Assembly (NCBI GenBank): GCA_003008705.1
Contig: PDUO01000032.1
Location: 11,133 to 59,794, forward strand
Direction of reading: 5' to 3'
DNA from: Pezicula radicicola
Lineage: Eukaryota > Ascomycota > Leotiomycetes > Helotiales > Dermateaceae
Length of the DNA: 48,662 nt
Positions 16,050-27,716 of the stretch are shown here, piece by piece. Under the pieces are notes generated by a model. It was not told the DNA's origin. It worked only from the letters and a program-made list of their open reading frames with translations, and made no database searches. Both the position numbers and the translations under genes were made by a program. The number at the start of each line of letters is the position of its first letter. Position 1 is the stretch's first letter.

Positions 16050-18948
16050 ATGGGGAGAGGGCCGCAAAGTTCAACAGGTCATGAAGAGGGGAATCTAAGT
16101 GATGAATTTGATTGGGATGCTCCTCCGCCATATAAACTCTCCTTCGGCAACGACGAATGCAATGTATCAACAGCGGTGTTAGGTAAATCACGTCTTGAGC
16201 TCTTATACTGACTTGGTTAACCTTGAGCTAATCTGTCAACTTTAGACGATGGCCGGATTAGTATGCAGTTCACAGGCCGAGGGACGAGCTTCAGACCTCT
16301 ACCGCCACTGCCTACGAAGGCACTGGAGCCGGAAGAAGTAGAGCGGCAAGATCTAGCAACTCATTCACACCCTCTACTAAATATCGTTATTCAAGTCGTA
16401 GGAAGTCGAGGTTGACATAAGGGATGTCCCCGGTGTGACCTCTTAACTAATATCTTCCTTAGGTGATGTACAACCCTTTGTTGCCCTAGGTCAAGAACTA
16501 CAACTAGTAGGCCACCGAGTGCGCATTGCTACTCACGATATATTCCAGAAATTTGTACAAGAGGCCGGACTTGAATTCTTTCCAATTGGTATAATGTTCG
16601 CTTCCTTGTCCTCTAGACCCTATCTCACTTAGACCTCTCTCATTTACCCAACAGCCTATATCCTCTGTCTTCCCTTGACACCAAACGTGAAAATTATTGA
16701 CTTCTGTATTCTCTAGGTGGGGACCCGGCCGACTTGATGGCCTATATGGTGAAGAACCCTAGCATTCTTCCAACCATTGCCACTATACGATCCGGTGACA
16801 TATCACGCAAGCGCAAAATGATACGCCAAATGCTGGACGGATGTTGGAGGTCATGCATCGAGCCAGATCCCTCTACCACCCTTCCTTTTGTAGCAGAAGC
16901 CATAATTGCCAATCCTCCGAGTTTCGCACACATTCATTGCGCCCAAGCTCTTGGTATTCCTCTACATCTTATGTTTACAATGCCTTGGACCGCAACAAGG
17001 GCGTTTCCACATCCTCTAGCCAATATTCAGCGGACAGAAACTGATCCAACGATTGTCAACTTTCTTTCGTATGGTTTGGTGGATACCTTAACATGGCAAG
17101 GGTACGTAATTTTCTATTCCATTCGTAGCCACCATTACTTATTTGGTGATTCCAAGGCTGGGCGATGTCATAAATCACTGGCGAAAGCATTCCCTCAACC
17201 TTGAGCCTGTACCGGCAATGGTTGGACCTGTGTTGGCAGATACTTTGAAGGTTCCCTTTACGTATTGTTGGTCGCCTGCACTAGTACCTAAGCCACAGGA
17301 CTGGGCCCCTTTCGTTGGTAAACCTCCACCTCACAGCCCGGCCTTTTTCTACAGCTAATTTTCAGCTAGACGTGTGCGGATTCTTTTTCCGCAATGCTCC
17401 ATCATATACACCTGACTCTGAATTGGAGTCTTTCCTCCGTGCTGGACCAGTACCTATCTATATCGGGTTCGGCAGCATTGTAATGCCCAACCCTGAAGAG
17501 ATGACCCAGACTATTTTAACTGCTGTTCACGCATGTGGTGTTAGGGCCATTGTGTCTAAAGGTTGGAGTAAACTTGGAACTGGTGTTAGTGATGGAAACA
17601 TTCTTTTCATTGACGATTGTCCTCATGGTGAATTGACCTCCAATCAGACTGTGTACTGTCTAATTCGTACTACGCAGAATGGCTATTTAAACACGTATCT
17701 GCAGTTGTACATCACGGTGGGGCTGGAACTACAGCTTGCGGGTTGTTAAATGGGAGGCCTACAACAATAGTGCCCTTCTTCGGAGAGTAAGCATAGATTC
17801 TTCTTCCCCACCGAACGATGAAGTGACATCTACAGTCAACCATTTTGGGGCAACATGGTTGCAACTGCTGGCGCTGGACCTCGACCAATCGACCACAAGG
17901 CCTTGAATGTTAAAACGCTCACGCATGCTATAAAGTTCTGTCTCTCTCCTGAAACCGTTCGTTCAGCAGAGTTGATATCCAATCGGATGAAAGGTGAAAG
18001 TGGAGTTAAAGAGGCCGTCAATTCCTTCCATCGAAATCTTCCGGTTCTGACATTGGGATGCGACCTAATACCAACGCGTCCAGCAACTTGGGTTTGGGTG
18101 AAGGGGAAAAGAACACTGAAACTGTGTCATCGTGCAGCCTCGATCCTTGTTGAATACAAGAAAGTCGATGCCAAGGCTCTAAAACTTCACCAGCCCAAAC
18201 CAATACATATCGAGAATCGTCGATGGGATCCCATCACTGCGACAACGTCTGCCTTTCTCGAGAGTGTTGGCAATGTTGGTTCTGCTATGGGCAGTATTGT
18301 TGAGTCACCAATCAGGGAATACCGGACAGCACGAAAGGAAAGAGAGGATAGGGGTGGACCGAGTGCTGCGAGTGCTGCAGCAGGTGCTGCTGGTCGTGGA
18401 TTTGTGAAAGTAGGCACCGCGTTAGCTAAAACCGCAATCGACCTCCCCGTGGCAATGGCGGACGGATTTCGCGCAGTACCGTCCCTTTATGGCCAAAAGG
18501 TGCGGGATTATGGACCAGTAGACGATTGGAAGAGTGGGGGTATCGTCGGTGGCAAGGTAAACATCTCATTTAGAAAAAGAAAATGTGACTGACTTTCTTG
18601 CCGCAGACCTTCGCTCTGGGAATGTATGATGGATATGTTGGCTTGTTCAAGGACCCATATAAGGGTGCAAAAGATGATGGTGGCTTGGGATTTGCAAAGG
18701 GCGTTGCCAAGGGAGTCTCAGGCTTCCTTACAAAGCCAGCAGCTGCTATATTTGGCGTTGTAGCTTATCCAGCGTTGGGTCTGTACCGCAGTTTGAACAC
18801 CTCAGACGTAAAGGGGGCACGGAGAAAAATATTGGAAGCGCAGAAAGTGTACGGGAGCTTTATTGCCGAGACGGTACCCCTGGAGCAAGCAGAGATCCAT
18901 TCAGTTTTGCAAGATTTTGAGGACAAGATTCATTTTGAAGGGTTCTGA
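16050..18948 (+). CDS. Sterol/UDP-glucosyltransferase-like GT1 protein
   Basis: Nine exons: 16050-16182, 16246-16410, 16463-16588, 16717-17101, 17157-17313, 17366-17627, 17678-17786, 17836-18556, 18607-18948; 799 aa with all phases consistent. The N-terminal GT28-type fold carries GSRGDVQPF (about 97-105), the donor side carries [11 protein letters not shown] (421-431) then PFFGDQPFWGN, the UDP-sugar signature of fungal sterol 3-beta-glucosyltransferases. It probably glucosylates a sterol or other lipid. The PH/GRAM region of Atg26 is absent. The C-terminal 200 residues hold an Ala/Gly-rich stretch, then [20 protein letters not shown], resembling the C-terminal segment of VPS13/ATG2-type lipid transfer proteins; probably membrane contact. 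Introns 2 and 5 use GTTG donors. For intron 5 an alternative 17318-17354 would insert extra residues; the 52-nt choice restores family spacing before LDVCGFFF. Confidence 0.87.
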
Positions 18949-19012
18949 TGGTTGAGAGATTATCGTGTGAGAAATCCATACATCTCATAAAATTATTCTA
19001 CAGCACACTTCC

Positions 19013-20817
19013 CTACACATCTTCCGGAGCTATCTTGTCTGTCGCCAACGCCCTTGCGCATTCTTTCAAAACATCGTAAGAGAAATTGTATTCAATAAAC
19101 TCAGCGGGTGTTTCTTTGTCACACATACATTAGTCGTAGTAGACTGCCATAGGTGGTGGAAGGATGCATAAACTTACTTGGCACTCGACCACCTGGGACA
19201 TATTGCTTTGCTTCAGCCTCGATCTTCTCTGCTTCATCTTGACCTGCATTCGAAAATAGCTGCATCGCAGATGCTCTTCCCCTCCTCACATCTTGGAAGA
19301 TGGCAAGGCGTCTAGGGATATCCTCAACACTCTCAATATTAGCAAACAGAGCACCGAGCGCAGCGCCGTCTTCAATTGCCTGTCCTCCAGCTTGGCCTTG
19401 ATCTATAAACCATTCAGTTAAATCCATTGTAGTCACCGCACTTTAGGACAAGAAAACTTACGCGGTAACATTGGATGAGCAGCATCTCCAATTAGGACAA
19501 CTCTACCCTTGACCCATGTACTGACTGGATATCGAAACAACAGCTTCCATAATTTCAGATCTTCTGCATTCTTGCAGACTTCCTGCAAGACTGGCGTGAA
19601 GCTTTTGTAGGTTGCAAGAAGATCTTCCACAGATGCGTCTACGTTCCAGTCTAGATGTTCGTGTTAATATTCAGTCCACCTCTCAAGCTTGGACACACCG
19701 ACCTTCTACACTTTGCTCAATCGGTTGATCTGGGTGAATGCCAACAAAGTTCTGAAGTTCACCACTATAGCGAGGCATCTTGGATCAGCTGTTCCGTAGA
19801 CCACTTATTGTCGTAAATGGACGGGACTTACCCTCTACATGGATACCACACTAATCGTCGATCAGGCATTATGGCAATGTTCATGCCTATTGGGACATTG
19901 TTGAAAAGGTCTCTCGTTATGGGATTTTGAAGCAGCTTCTCAGTCGGGATGAGGAACCGGAAAGCCGACATTCCCGTTGGAGATGCTGGAGTTTCTTGCC
20001 CTACCACATGCCGTATAAATTGGGACTACGAGAATGGTGAGCAGATAATCATATGGACCATAGTGAGTGGCATACGTGAATGCCGTCGGCTGCTATTATC
20101 AAATCCTTCTGGTATTGAACTCCATTGGCTAGTGTGAGTAGACCATTTTCACAATCTGTGTCGACGACCTCAGAGGAAAGGTTGATTTTGGCCCCGTTGC
20201 AGTCGGCCTTGGGCTGCAGCGCCAGCCGTTTCAACTCATTGTGAAGGTCAACCCGATGTAAAAAATACCACGGCGCACCATACTTTTCGGCCAAGTTGGC
20301 ATATTGTGGAGAGGATGAAATCTCGAGAGTATCGCCTACAAAAAGTCGGGTCTAACCAGGTATGGCATCAGTGACGGACCACCCAAAATGAGCAGTAGAT
20401 AAACAATGGGATCACAGTCGCGTACCTGTTTGACTTCTAAGGCATGAGCACGCTTGAAATCGAAGCCCCAATGCTCTAAAACACGCGCCGCATTGGGGCA
20501 GACGTGAATAGCTGCGCCTACTTCATTTGCAAATCGCGACCGTTCAAACAGCTGCATTAAATGAAATAATCAGCACTCTGTGTTCGCTCAGGCATCTTGC
20601 GTTTAAAATTATCACATCTGCCATCATCATCATCATCAATTCGATCGACTCGTTGTGCGCTCACCTCGACGGAATGACCAGATTGAGACAAAGCAATGGC
20701 AGCTCCCAACCCTGCAATGCCGGCACCAACTATACCAATATTCAGCGGCTTGAATCTCAAATTCTGGGCCTGCTGCTCAACGACATGGGTGAGTGGCAGG
20801 GTTGCTGATGGCGACAT
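19013..20817 (-). CDS. FAD-dependent aromatic monooxygenase (salicylate hydroxylase-like)
   Basis: Eight exons on the minus strand: 20817-20665, 20551-20426, 20351-20076, 20025-19832, 19764-19703, 19650-19462, 19402-19178, 19113-19013; 441 aa, all junctions in phase. The N-terminal Rossmann motif GIVGAGIAGLGAAIAL (about 28-43) binds FAD, followed by the usual VELFERS strand. The second FAD motif GDAAHPMLPHQGQAGGQAIE starts near 325. This is the class A flavoprotein monooxygenase pattern; such enzymes hydroxylate aromatic acids with NAD(P)H and oxygen. The substrate cannot be told from sequence. The frame is open upstream of 20817 into a TACA microsatellite, but starting at 20817 gives the usual 25-residue lead to the FAD motif. 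Its stop is 64 bp from the convergent glucosyltransferase stop. Confidence 0.88.
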
Positions 20818-21347
20818 TGTGATAAACTGTACTGCTGCGTCTCGAGATTTGAGGATGGCGTGTAGGAGGGAACGAAGGAAGGAAGGGGGAGGGGTCAACA
20901 ATCCCAGGTATACACGTCCATACATACATACATAAATGTAGTACATACATGCACATACATGCATTCATATGTAGATAAACACACAGACATACCGTACAGA
21001 CTTAGACAGTCCGGCTTTTCGCTTGCTAGGAACAGGCTTCGACATAAGAGTTATGGTTGGACAATCTAAAGAACCTCAATAGTTTCCTCTAGCCAGATCT
21101 TTTGGTCAAGGGCGGCTTACAGTAAGCGAACACCGGATGGTCCAAGTCTGTACGCCTTTGTAGCTTCCGTACGTACATAAATCACATGCATAGGTAACCC
21201 CAACCTCCCCTTTCCAGAAATAGCGTAAACCTCCCATGTCCTGTACTTCCGTACTACGTAGCGCTGCCGGGATGCAGACATGAAATAAGGAATTATTCTT
21301 CTGGCCGCTTTCTGGTTCGCTGTATTTTCATTCCTGCTCCAACGTTT
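20818..21347. other. Promoter side of the monooxygenase gene
   Basis: 530 bp between the monooxygenase start and the piggyBac-like element. It contains an imperfect CATA/TACA microsatellite at 20919-20974. No gene seen. Confidence 0.5.
20919..20974. repeat. Imperfect (CATA)n microsatellite
   Basis: Interrupted CATA/TACA/GCATA tetranucleotide tract about 100 bp upstream of the monooxygenase start codon. Confidence 0.85.
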
Positions 21348-21374
21348 GCTATCCCATAGCCCGCCAAAGCGCCA
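21348..21374 (+). repeat. Left terminal inverted repeat of the piggyBac-type element
   Basis: 27 bp, starting GCTATCCCATAGCCC and ending AAGCGCCA; identical in reverse complement to 23325-23351. Confidence 0.95.
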
Positions 21375-21463
21375 AACCCCTGTAATTGCATCACGTGATT
21401 CAACCCCATCAAAACTTGACAATACCATGAGTTTCATATACTTTTCTTAATAAAACCACCAAT

Positions 21464-23290
21464 ATGCCTTTAAAAGATACAAAACCAGACTCTACAGATC
21501 CAGGAACCTTGCGCCCTAATCTGCCACCAGCTACAGAGATTGGAACCGAATTTAAGCCTATGTATTGCCCGAATTTCGACAAGAAAATCAACCTCCCTCC
21601 TTATATTGCTCCAGTAGACGTATTCGCTATCTGGAGCCTCTTTTTCCCTACTGAGTAGTTGTAGAAGATAGTCGAGAATATAAACAACTATAAGCTCCGA
21701 GAGTAGAGTAGCCGGCCTCGAAATAGGGGTGCACGGAAGTAGATTCCAATGACCTTAGAAGAGTTATATGTATTTCTTGGAATATGGATATATATGGGTT
21801 TATATATTGAGAATGAGATCCCAGACTATTGGTCTCATTCAGAAGCAATGCCACAGTATACTATAGTTCAGAATACTATAGGGAAAGGTCGTTGGGAAGA
21901 TATAAGTACTCGGATCTATATTTCAGAGCCTAATGCGCCTGATGTTTTTGGGATGGTAATATATAACTTATAGCTCTAATTAATAGCTTACTAACTTCTT
22001 TTTTACTATAGGTAGAACCTCTAAATACTTATATAATATCAACTACTATACAACTATGGATACCGGGCCGGGATATTACAGTAGATGAGGCTATGGTATG
22101 ATTCAATGGTAGATCGAAAGATACTCTTATTATACCAAAGAAACCAATACCAGAAGGTTATAAGATATAGTATATGGCCTAGGAAGGTTATATACTCTGT
22201 TGGTGCTGGTATAAGAAGGGTTCTAAAGCTGGAAGAGGTCCACAAGGGGTAAAGCCTCTAAAATAACTTAAGACGAATAAGACAGCTGTAGTAGTACCAT
22301 ACTTGATTTTACAACTCCCAGAGGCCCAGTCTACCTATTGCGTATACCTGGATAATCTTTTTATAAATACAAAGCTTCTATATATACTCAGAGATTATAA
22401 TATTGGAGCAATAGGTACTTACCGAGGAGGCTCTGGTATTTTGAAGGATTTTATTGAAAAGAAGAAGAAGGATACAAGAAAAGATACTATCCCCTGGAAT
22501 ACCCTTTGGGTAGTACCTTCTGAAGACAATGAAGTCAATTATATGGCCTGGAAAGACAATACTCTTATCCTATTTCAGTCTATAATTGATGATGGAAAGG
22601 GAATAGTTATAACTGTCCGTAAGCGCCCTTCTGAAACTTCATCAGCTACAAAGACTTCGAGAGTTCCTTTTGGAGATCAGCCTATAAAAGAATTGGAGTA
22701 CCCAGAGTTCGACTACCTATATAATCATAATATAGGCTATGTGGATAGGGTAGACCAATTAAGATCCTATAACACTGGTAATAGGTAGATTAGGAAGGGA
22801 GGTTGGTATACTATATAGTAATTCTTATTCAATATAGTACTAGTTAACTCCTATCTTCTTTCCTTCTATTCAAAGGTTGATAATAGCCTTAAATTTACCT
22901 CTCAAAAGGACTTTAGAATAGCCTTATATATGGCTCTATTTGTAAAGGCTGCTCAGTAACCTAGGAAACGTAAATCATATCCAATTGGGCCTATATTTAT
23001 AGAGCTAAATCAGCTCCATTGTATTGAGGCTTTTGGAAGTAAGAGAGATTATTATGCTTGTAAGGAAAGGGGTGTTCGGAGGGTGCCTAAATAGACTCTA
23101 GTTTTAGGGGAGATTTCAGGTAATTCAAGAGGAAAACTATACCCAAAAGCTATAAGATTTGGTTGTAAGGTATACCAAGCCCCCCTTTGCTAGAATGGAG
23201 ATTGTTTTGAGTGGTACCATAGAGAAAGGGAGCTATAATAGATGTTGAAAGCCCATTTTCTACCTGAATTCAGTGATATATGCGATCTGA
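21464..23290 (+). pseudogene. piggyBac transposase (DDE_Tnp_1_7) relic
   Basis: Recognisable pieces in order: an N-terminal part from the ATG at 21464; EELYVFLGIWIYMGLY near 21755; a probable intron 21956-22012 (branch TACTAACTT, acceptor CTATAG); VDEAMV around 22081 (first catalytic Asp); YLDNLFINTK around 22340 (second Asp); VDRVDQLRSYN around 22741 (third Asp region); and a Cys-rich tail near 23020-23220. At least ten in-frame TAG/TAA codons lie where CAG, CAA or TGG would be expected, on both strands' mutation pattern, consistent with RIP. No functional protein can be made. Confidence 0.85.
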
Positions 23291-23324
23291 TTGGCTAATA
23301 AACCNATGTTACTTAAGCGAGTTC

Positions 23325-23351
23325 TGGCGCTTTGGCGGGCTATGGGATAGC
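23325..23351 (-). repeat. Right terminal inverted repeat of the piggyBac-type element
   Basis: 27 bp, perfect reverse complement of 21348-21374. No mutations separate the two ends although the transposase between them carries several stops. Confidence 0.95.
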
Positions 23352-26300
23352 GTTATCGAATTTACTCGTAAAGAAGTTTAGAGGTAATCAGAGGGCTCTA
23401 CTACGGTCAGGTCGTTGCACTTCAAAATGCCACCAGCAAACTACAAGCTGTATTATCAGCTACAAGTTCCTCCTATGTTCCGAATACTGTAATTGAGTAT
23501 ACCTGGAATGAGGCGCGCGGGCCAACTATCCAAGAACAATACATTGTCACGTCCATAACCGCTGTATTACAAGCTGCATAAAATCTCTACTTACAGAAGG
23601 ATATATTCAGCTTTCATCCGCAATAATTATCTTTGGTGTTATCCAAGCGACCTCCAATTACCTCATGCCAATCGCAATTAGGGTTAAGCCGTTTCTCAAC
23701 GGCTGGGATGGTTTTCTCCATCCTAGCTCACGTCTTCCCCTGTTCGTACTACAAGTAGTTCTAATAACGCTTTCGGCATATATAGAAAGCCGACAATGCT
23801 CCCAAACTGCATGTTGAGAAATGGCCTGCTCCTTGCAAGTATTTACCTATGTAATTGGGATTTCTTGAGCATTGTGGTTCGAGACCTTCCCCGAAGATCA
23901 CGATATTCGCAGCGGCCGATTGTATCCTCTGGCTTAATCTATGGATGTACGGCTACATTACAATTGAGGTTGTCGACTCCATCGTATCGTCTTTTCCGAT
24001 ACAGTATCTTCCTGCTTGCATCTTGACATAGATTGTCATCAGTGTATCTGGGTCCGTTCTCATCGTGTATCTCAAACCAAATGCTTGTGGGTTGGATTAC
24101 ATTTGGCCAGGCTATAATTTCTGGGAGCTAGGTGTCACAATTCTCTCACATGGATCCACAAAATTGATTTACCGGAATGTACCTGTGCTGTTTGGATGGC
24201 TAGTTGTGTGGGTACCTATCAACTGACTCGGGCTCCAAATAAGATGCAACAACGCTATTGAAAGAAAATAGCACTAAGACTAAGTGGCACGTAATAGCTG
24301 TATTCTATGTCTTATCAGCACAATGCTGTTGTTAAAGGTCCAGCTTTCTGCGAGACAATCTAAAACTATAAGGGATAGCGATATTGAAATCTACCCCTTC
24401 TAAACGAAGTCTCCATTTGTAATTATATAAATTACTTAGACTTTATTCCTACCACTTGTACACTGTATTGAATTATTCTATCACTTACGTTAAGGATCAC
24501 TCGTCTGTTGCGGAAATATGCTATAGATAGAAAGAGAAACATTCGCTTCTTAGTTTACTTACATATTACTTAATTCTTATTGACCTTTTATCCTGCGATA
24601 TGTGTGGATCAGATCTAGTGTAAACTCGAGGTCACGGACGTCAACCGGTTCGTAAGCGAACGAAAAGCAACAATTTAAGCGAGGCATTCAGTGGGCTTCC
24701 TCTCGCTGGCCTGTCAGGATGATATGTAACTAAATCTTTTGGTACCTTCCTAAAAGGTGGATTAGGTGCCTTTTTACTACCCGCACATGGGTTGGATTAA
24801 GCAAAGCTTTGGAGGTCCCAAACTGTTAAAAGTAGCGGGAACCTTAGAGTATATAGTATGCAATAGATTAAGCTAAGGGGAGTAGCGTAGATGATAAATA
24901 TTATCATAGTATGGGAGAACTACTGATCTTTGCGACATTATTGCCGAAATCTGGAGTTATGTCAGAGCCAATGTTAAGAGATTTGTGACTCCAATCAATA
25001 ATGAAGTATTGCTAAGGACAGAGTGCGTTTAAGGAGATCCGCCTCCGCCTCCGCCTCCCTATCATCCTTATTGAATCTTTCTGCTATTATGAGGGAGATC
25101 CCCTCTAGTGACTTAGTTCTACACAGCGTGGCATGGGGTATCGCTGTCATGCACAAAGCGTATACCCTGATTCTGAAATGCCTTTCGTAAATATGACAAC
25201 TTTAGATGTAAATGCTAATACTCTCCGCAACGCAGCTTTTTATCTACATGATTTTATTCAACTTGTGAGCTACGGCTTGCTTGCGATTTATCCATGCAGT
25301 AATTCTACGACATGAAATGAAGTCTAAAGAATTATCGAAGATAAAAACATATTGCTCCTCGTCGAAATCGACAACATCGGGATGGTACTTGCTCCGTGGA
25401 GAAGAATTCCTCCTCGGAAATTATATGTACTGGAGTTGTATTTCTAAATCGACATACATTGCTAACCCAGAGTTTGTATTGCTTCTCTAGTAGAAATCTA
25501 TTTTTAAGAGTGTTATTCCAAATTAAACATGCCTGCGTCGTCGCTATAGCTGCAGAAGTTAAGAGCTCTCATAAGTAATGTAATAGACATCTACAGAACA
25601 TCTACGGAATATATGTAATGCTTTAAAATCCTCTTGGTCATTACTCAAGACGCTGTTTTAGAGAACTAAAGTAGGGGTGATCGGACGTGCATTTCGCCTA
25701 TGCATGGCCCTTAAAATCTAAGCGACGCCGCGCGTACTTTCAGCAAAGCACTGTTACATATCTAGAAAACATCGCAAACAAATGGTCAATGCATATTCAG
25801 CTTAGTGAAGAGCATTCTTATATGGGTGATACCCGGTTGGACCGACTGAATAACTCTAATATGCTATTTCCCTATGCGCTACCGCCTGGGGTTCAGATAG
25901 AGTTACATGTCCATGCAGATATCTACATTAGGTCCTGGTACTCTCGCATTTATTCGCATTCCTATCTGTAGTACTCGAAAAAATTTCTGTCGAGGAAGAG
26001 GCCCTTGCTCGTATAGATACATCTCATCCCTATTGAGTACAGAATACACTCTCTCGGTAGTAAATCCCGGTAGCGAATCTCGGTAGGATGAATGCTTGAT
26101 TATTCTAAGTACTAACCTATTTAGGTCTCTCGTGACCTGCTTTCTTTTCAAGTTACCATCCTCTCACCTGCATATGAATGGATTACTATTACGCGTTCAA
26201 TTTTCGAGCTGCAGCGCCTTGATGTTGTCTGACTCGAATTTTTGTGAACATACGCAAATGCAGTGAAAATTTGAAAATCAACAGGACTGTTTCAATAATC

Positions 26301-26502
26301 GGGTTTCTATTTTGAGAGAGAACTCATCAAAGGAGCGCCTACGGTGTTGAGATAAAAGTATATAACAACATGTCTGCCTCTCTACTCAACAACATCCTCA
26401 TCAAACTCATCTCTCCTCTAACCAAGACACTCGTTTATTCTCTGTCCTATAACACTCTTTTTTTCCCAGCCCTTTTCTACAGCAATCACTCCTTTATCCA
26501 AC
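23352..26502. other. Decayed gene-poor DNA between transposon and tyrosinase
   Basis: Only short broken frames. A membrane-protein-like relic may lie at about 23430-24240 (separate entry). A small CCGCCT repeat lies at about 25043-25062. Frames at 25687-25971 (+) and 25903-26151 (-) overlap each other, lack ATG starts and resemble nothing I know. A TATA-like AAAAGTATATAAC lies near 26354, upstream of the tyrosinase gene. Confidence 0.5.
23430..24240 (+). pseudogene. Possible relic of an unknown membrane protein
   Basis: Translated pieces in shifting frames give hydrophobic stretches such as LPLFVLQVVLITLSAYIESR (near 23730), YGYITIEVVDSIVSSFPIQY (near 23950) and NVPVLFGWLVVWV (near 24180), broken by stops and frameshifts. 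The run of alternating hydrophobic segments suggests a former multi-pass protein. I do not recognise the family, and chance cannot be excluded. Confidence 0.25.
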
Positions 26503-27716
26503 ATGAGAGGCTTTTACACTGTTGGAATTCTTCTCTCTGTTGCAATTGGCATCGACGCTTCTCCGCTCTTCCTCAAACGTGATGGTGTCCCCTCAAATAT
26601 CACCAATCTGACCTTCTTCAATGGCACATGTACCGCCGAAAACGTCTCCGTTAAGAAAGAATGGCGAAATTTGACAGATGAAGAGAAGAAGGCGTATATC
26701 GATGCAGAGCTATGCCTTATGGCACTTCCAGGCCAAACCGGATTGCCAGGTGCTGAAGCTAGGTTTGATGATTTTCAGGCTGTCCATCAATATTGGACTA
26801 ATACCAGCGACGGTGACATCATCCATGATGTGGTGAGTTCTAAAATACATCTACTATCTTTTTATTGCCTCCGTAGAATGATTAGACTGTTGACGTTAAC
26901 CCTGGGTTACCATGTAGGGCCAATTTCTACCATTCCATCGCTATTTCATGTACGCCCACGGTGAGATTCTAAGAACCGAATGTAACTATACCGGGACCCT
27001 CCCGTAAGAACCTCAACCGTTGTAGTTTGAGTTACTCGCTAACTATTTTTACTTTAGATGGTGGGACGAATCCTTAGACTCGGCATCTGGGAATTTCTTT
27101 CAATCCAACATGTGGGATGACGACACTGGTTTTGGAGGAAATGGTACTGGCCCTGATCATTGCGTTCAGAGTGGCCCCTTTGCAAATCGTACTATGCACA
27201 TTGGTCCTAAAGAAGAGACGACTAATTACTGCTTCAATCGTAATTGGGATAACAGTCTCGGAGTTGAAGATGCAGACCAGACCAATCTCGATGAATGTTA
27301 TGCTCACAACGACTACGATTCATTCTGGCCATGTGCATGGCTTGCTCCACATGCTGCAGGGCATGGAGGAACTGGCGGTGTCGTACGTCTCACCGATTTC
27401 TTGCCCTCCAAGTCCGACGCTTGCTAACGAGGTGAACAATTGGTAGATGGTTGACGTAGCTGCGTCCCCGGGAGACCCAGTGTTCTTTCTCCATCATACC
27501 TACCTAGACCGAGTATGGTGGCAGTGGCAACAAACGAACGCTTCGTCCCGGCTCTACGATATCGGTGGCAATACAACGACCGTAGAGCCTGCTACGGGAT
27601 GGGTCACTACTACACTTGACTACGTTATGAGTACTGTCAATATCATCCCTAACGCCACCGTCGGCGATGTCATGAACATTCAGGGAGGGTATCTCTGCTA
27701 TGAATATGACTACTGA
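26503..27716 (+). CDS. Secreted tyrosinase-domain copper oxidase
   Basis: Four exons: 26503-26832, 26918-27003, 27058-27382, 27447-27716; 336 aa, all phases consistent. Residues 1-20 are a signal peptide (ends near IDAS-P). The CuA histidines are H95 (AVHQYW), H108 (IIHDV) and H117 (LPFHRYF). CuB is HAAGH at 237-241 plus FFLHH at 260-264. WWDE and SPGDPVFFLHHTYLDRVWWQ are the usual tyrosinase signatures. Type-3 copper tyrosinases oxidise phenols to quinones. At 336 residues it has the core domain but no long C-terminal lid domain, like short secreted tyrosinases of ascomycetes. Several N-glycosylation sequons (NIT, NLT, NGT, NVS) support secretion. The substrate is unknown; pigment or phenolic detoxification is possible. 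Confidence 0.92.

Larger units (their letters stand above)
21348..23351 (+). mobile_element. piggyBac-type DNA transposon, inactive
   Basis: A 2004-bp element bounded by perfect 27-bp terminal inverted repeats (21348-21374 and 23325-23351). It encodes a decayed piggyBac-family transposase. Flanks read AACGTTT and GTTATCG; the TTAA target duplication expected for piggyBac is not present, so the true ends or target preference may differ. One ambiguous base is at 23305. Confidence 0.85.

Noticed and set aside
20777..20968. Minus-strand frames extending the monooxygenase upstream
   Set aside because: They translate the CATA/TACA microsatellite; the start at 20817 gives the normal distance to the FAD-binding motif.
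23870..23892. tRNA-like T-loop word (GGTTCGAGACC)
   Set aside because: The flanking bases do not pair into a T-stem and no acceptor or anticodon arm could be found.
26370..26582. ATG-started open frame overlapping the tyrosinase start
   Set aside because: It is out of frame with the clear signal peptide of the tyrosinase, and its ATG is only about 15 bp from a TATA-like sequence, so it is probably outside the transcript.
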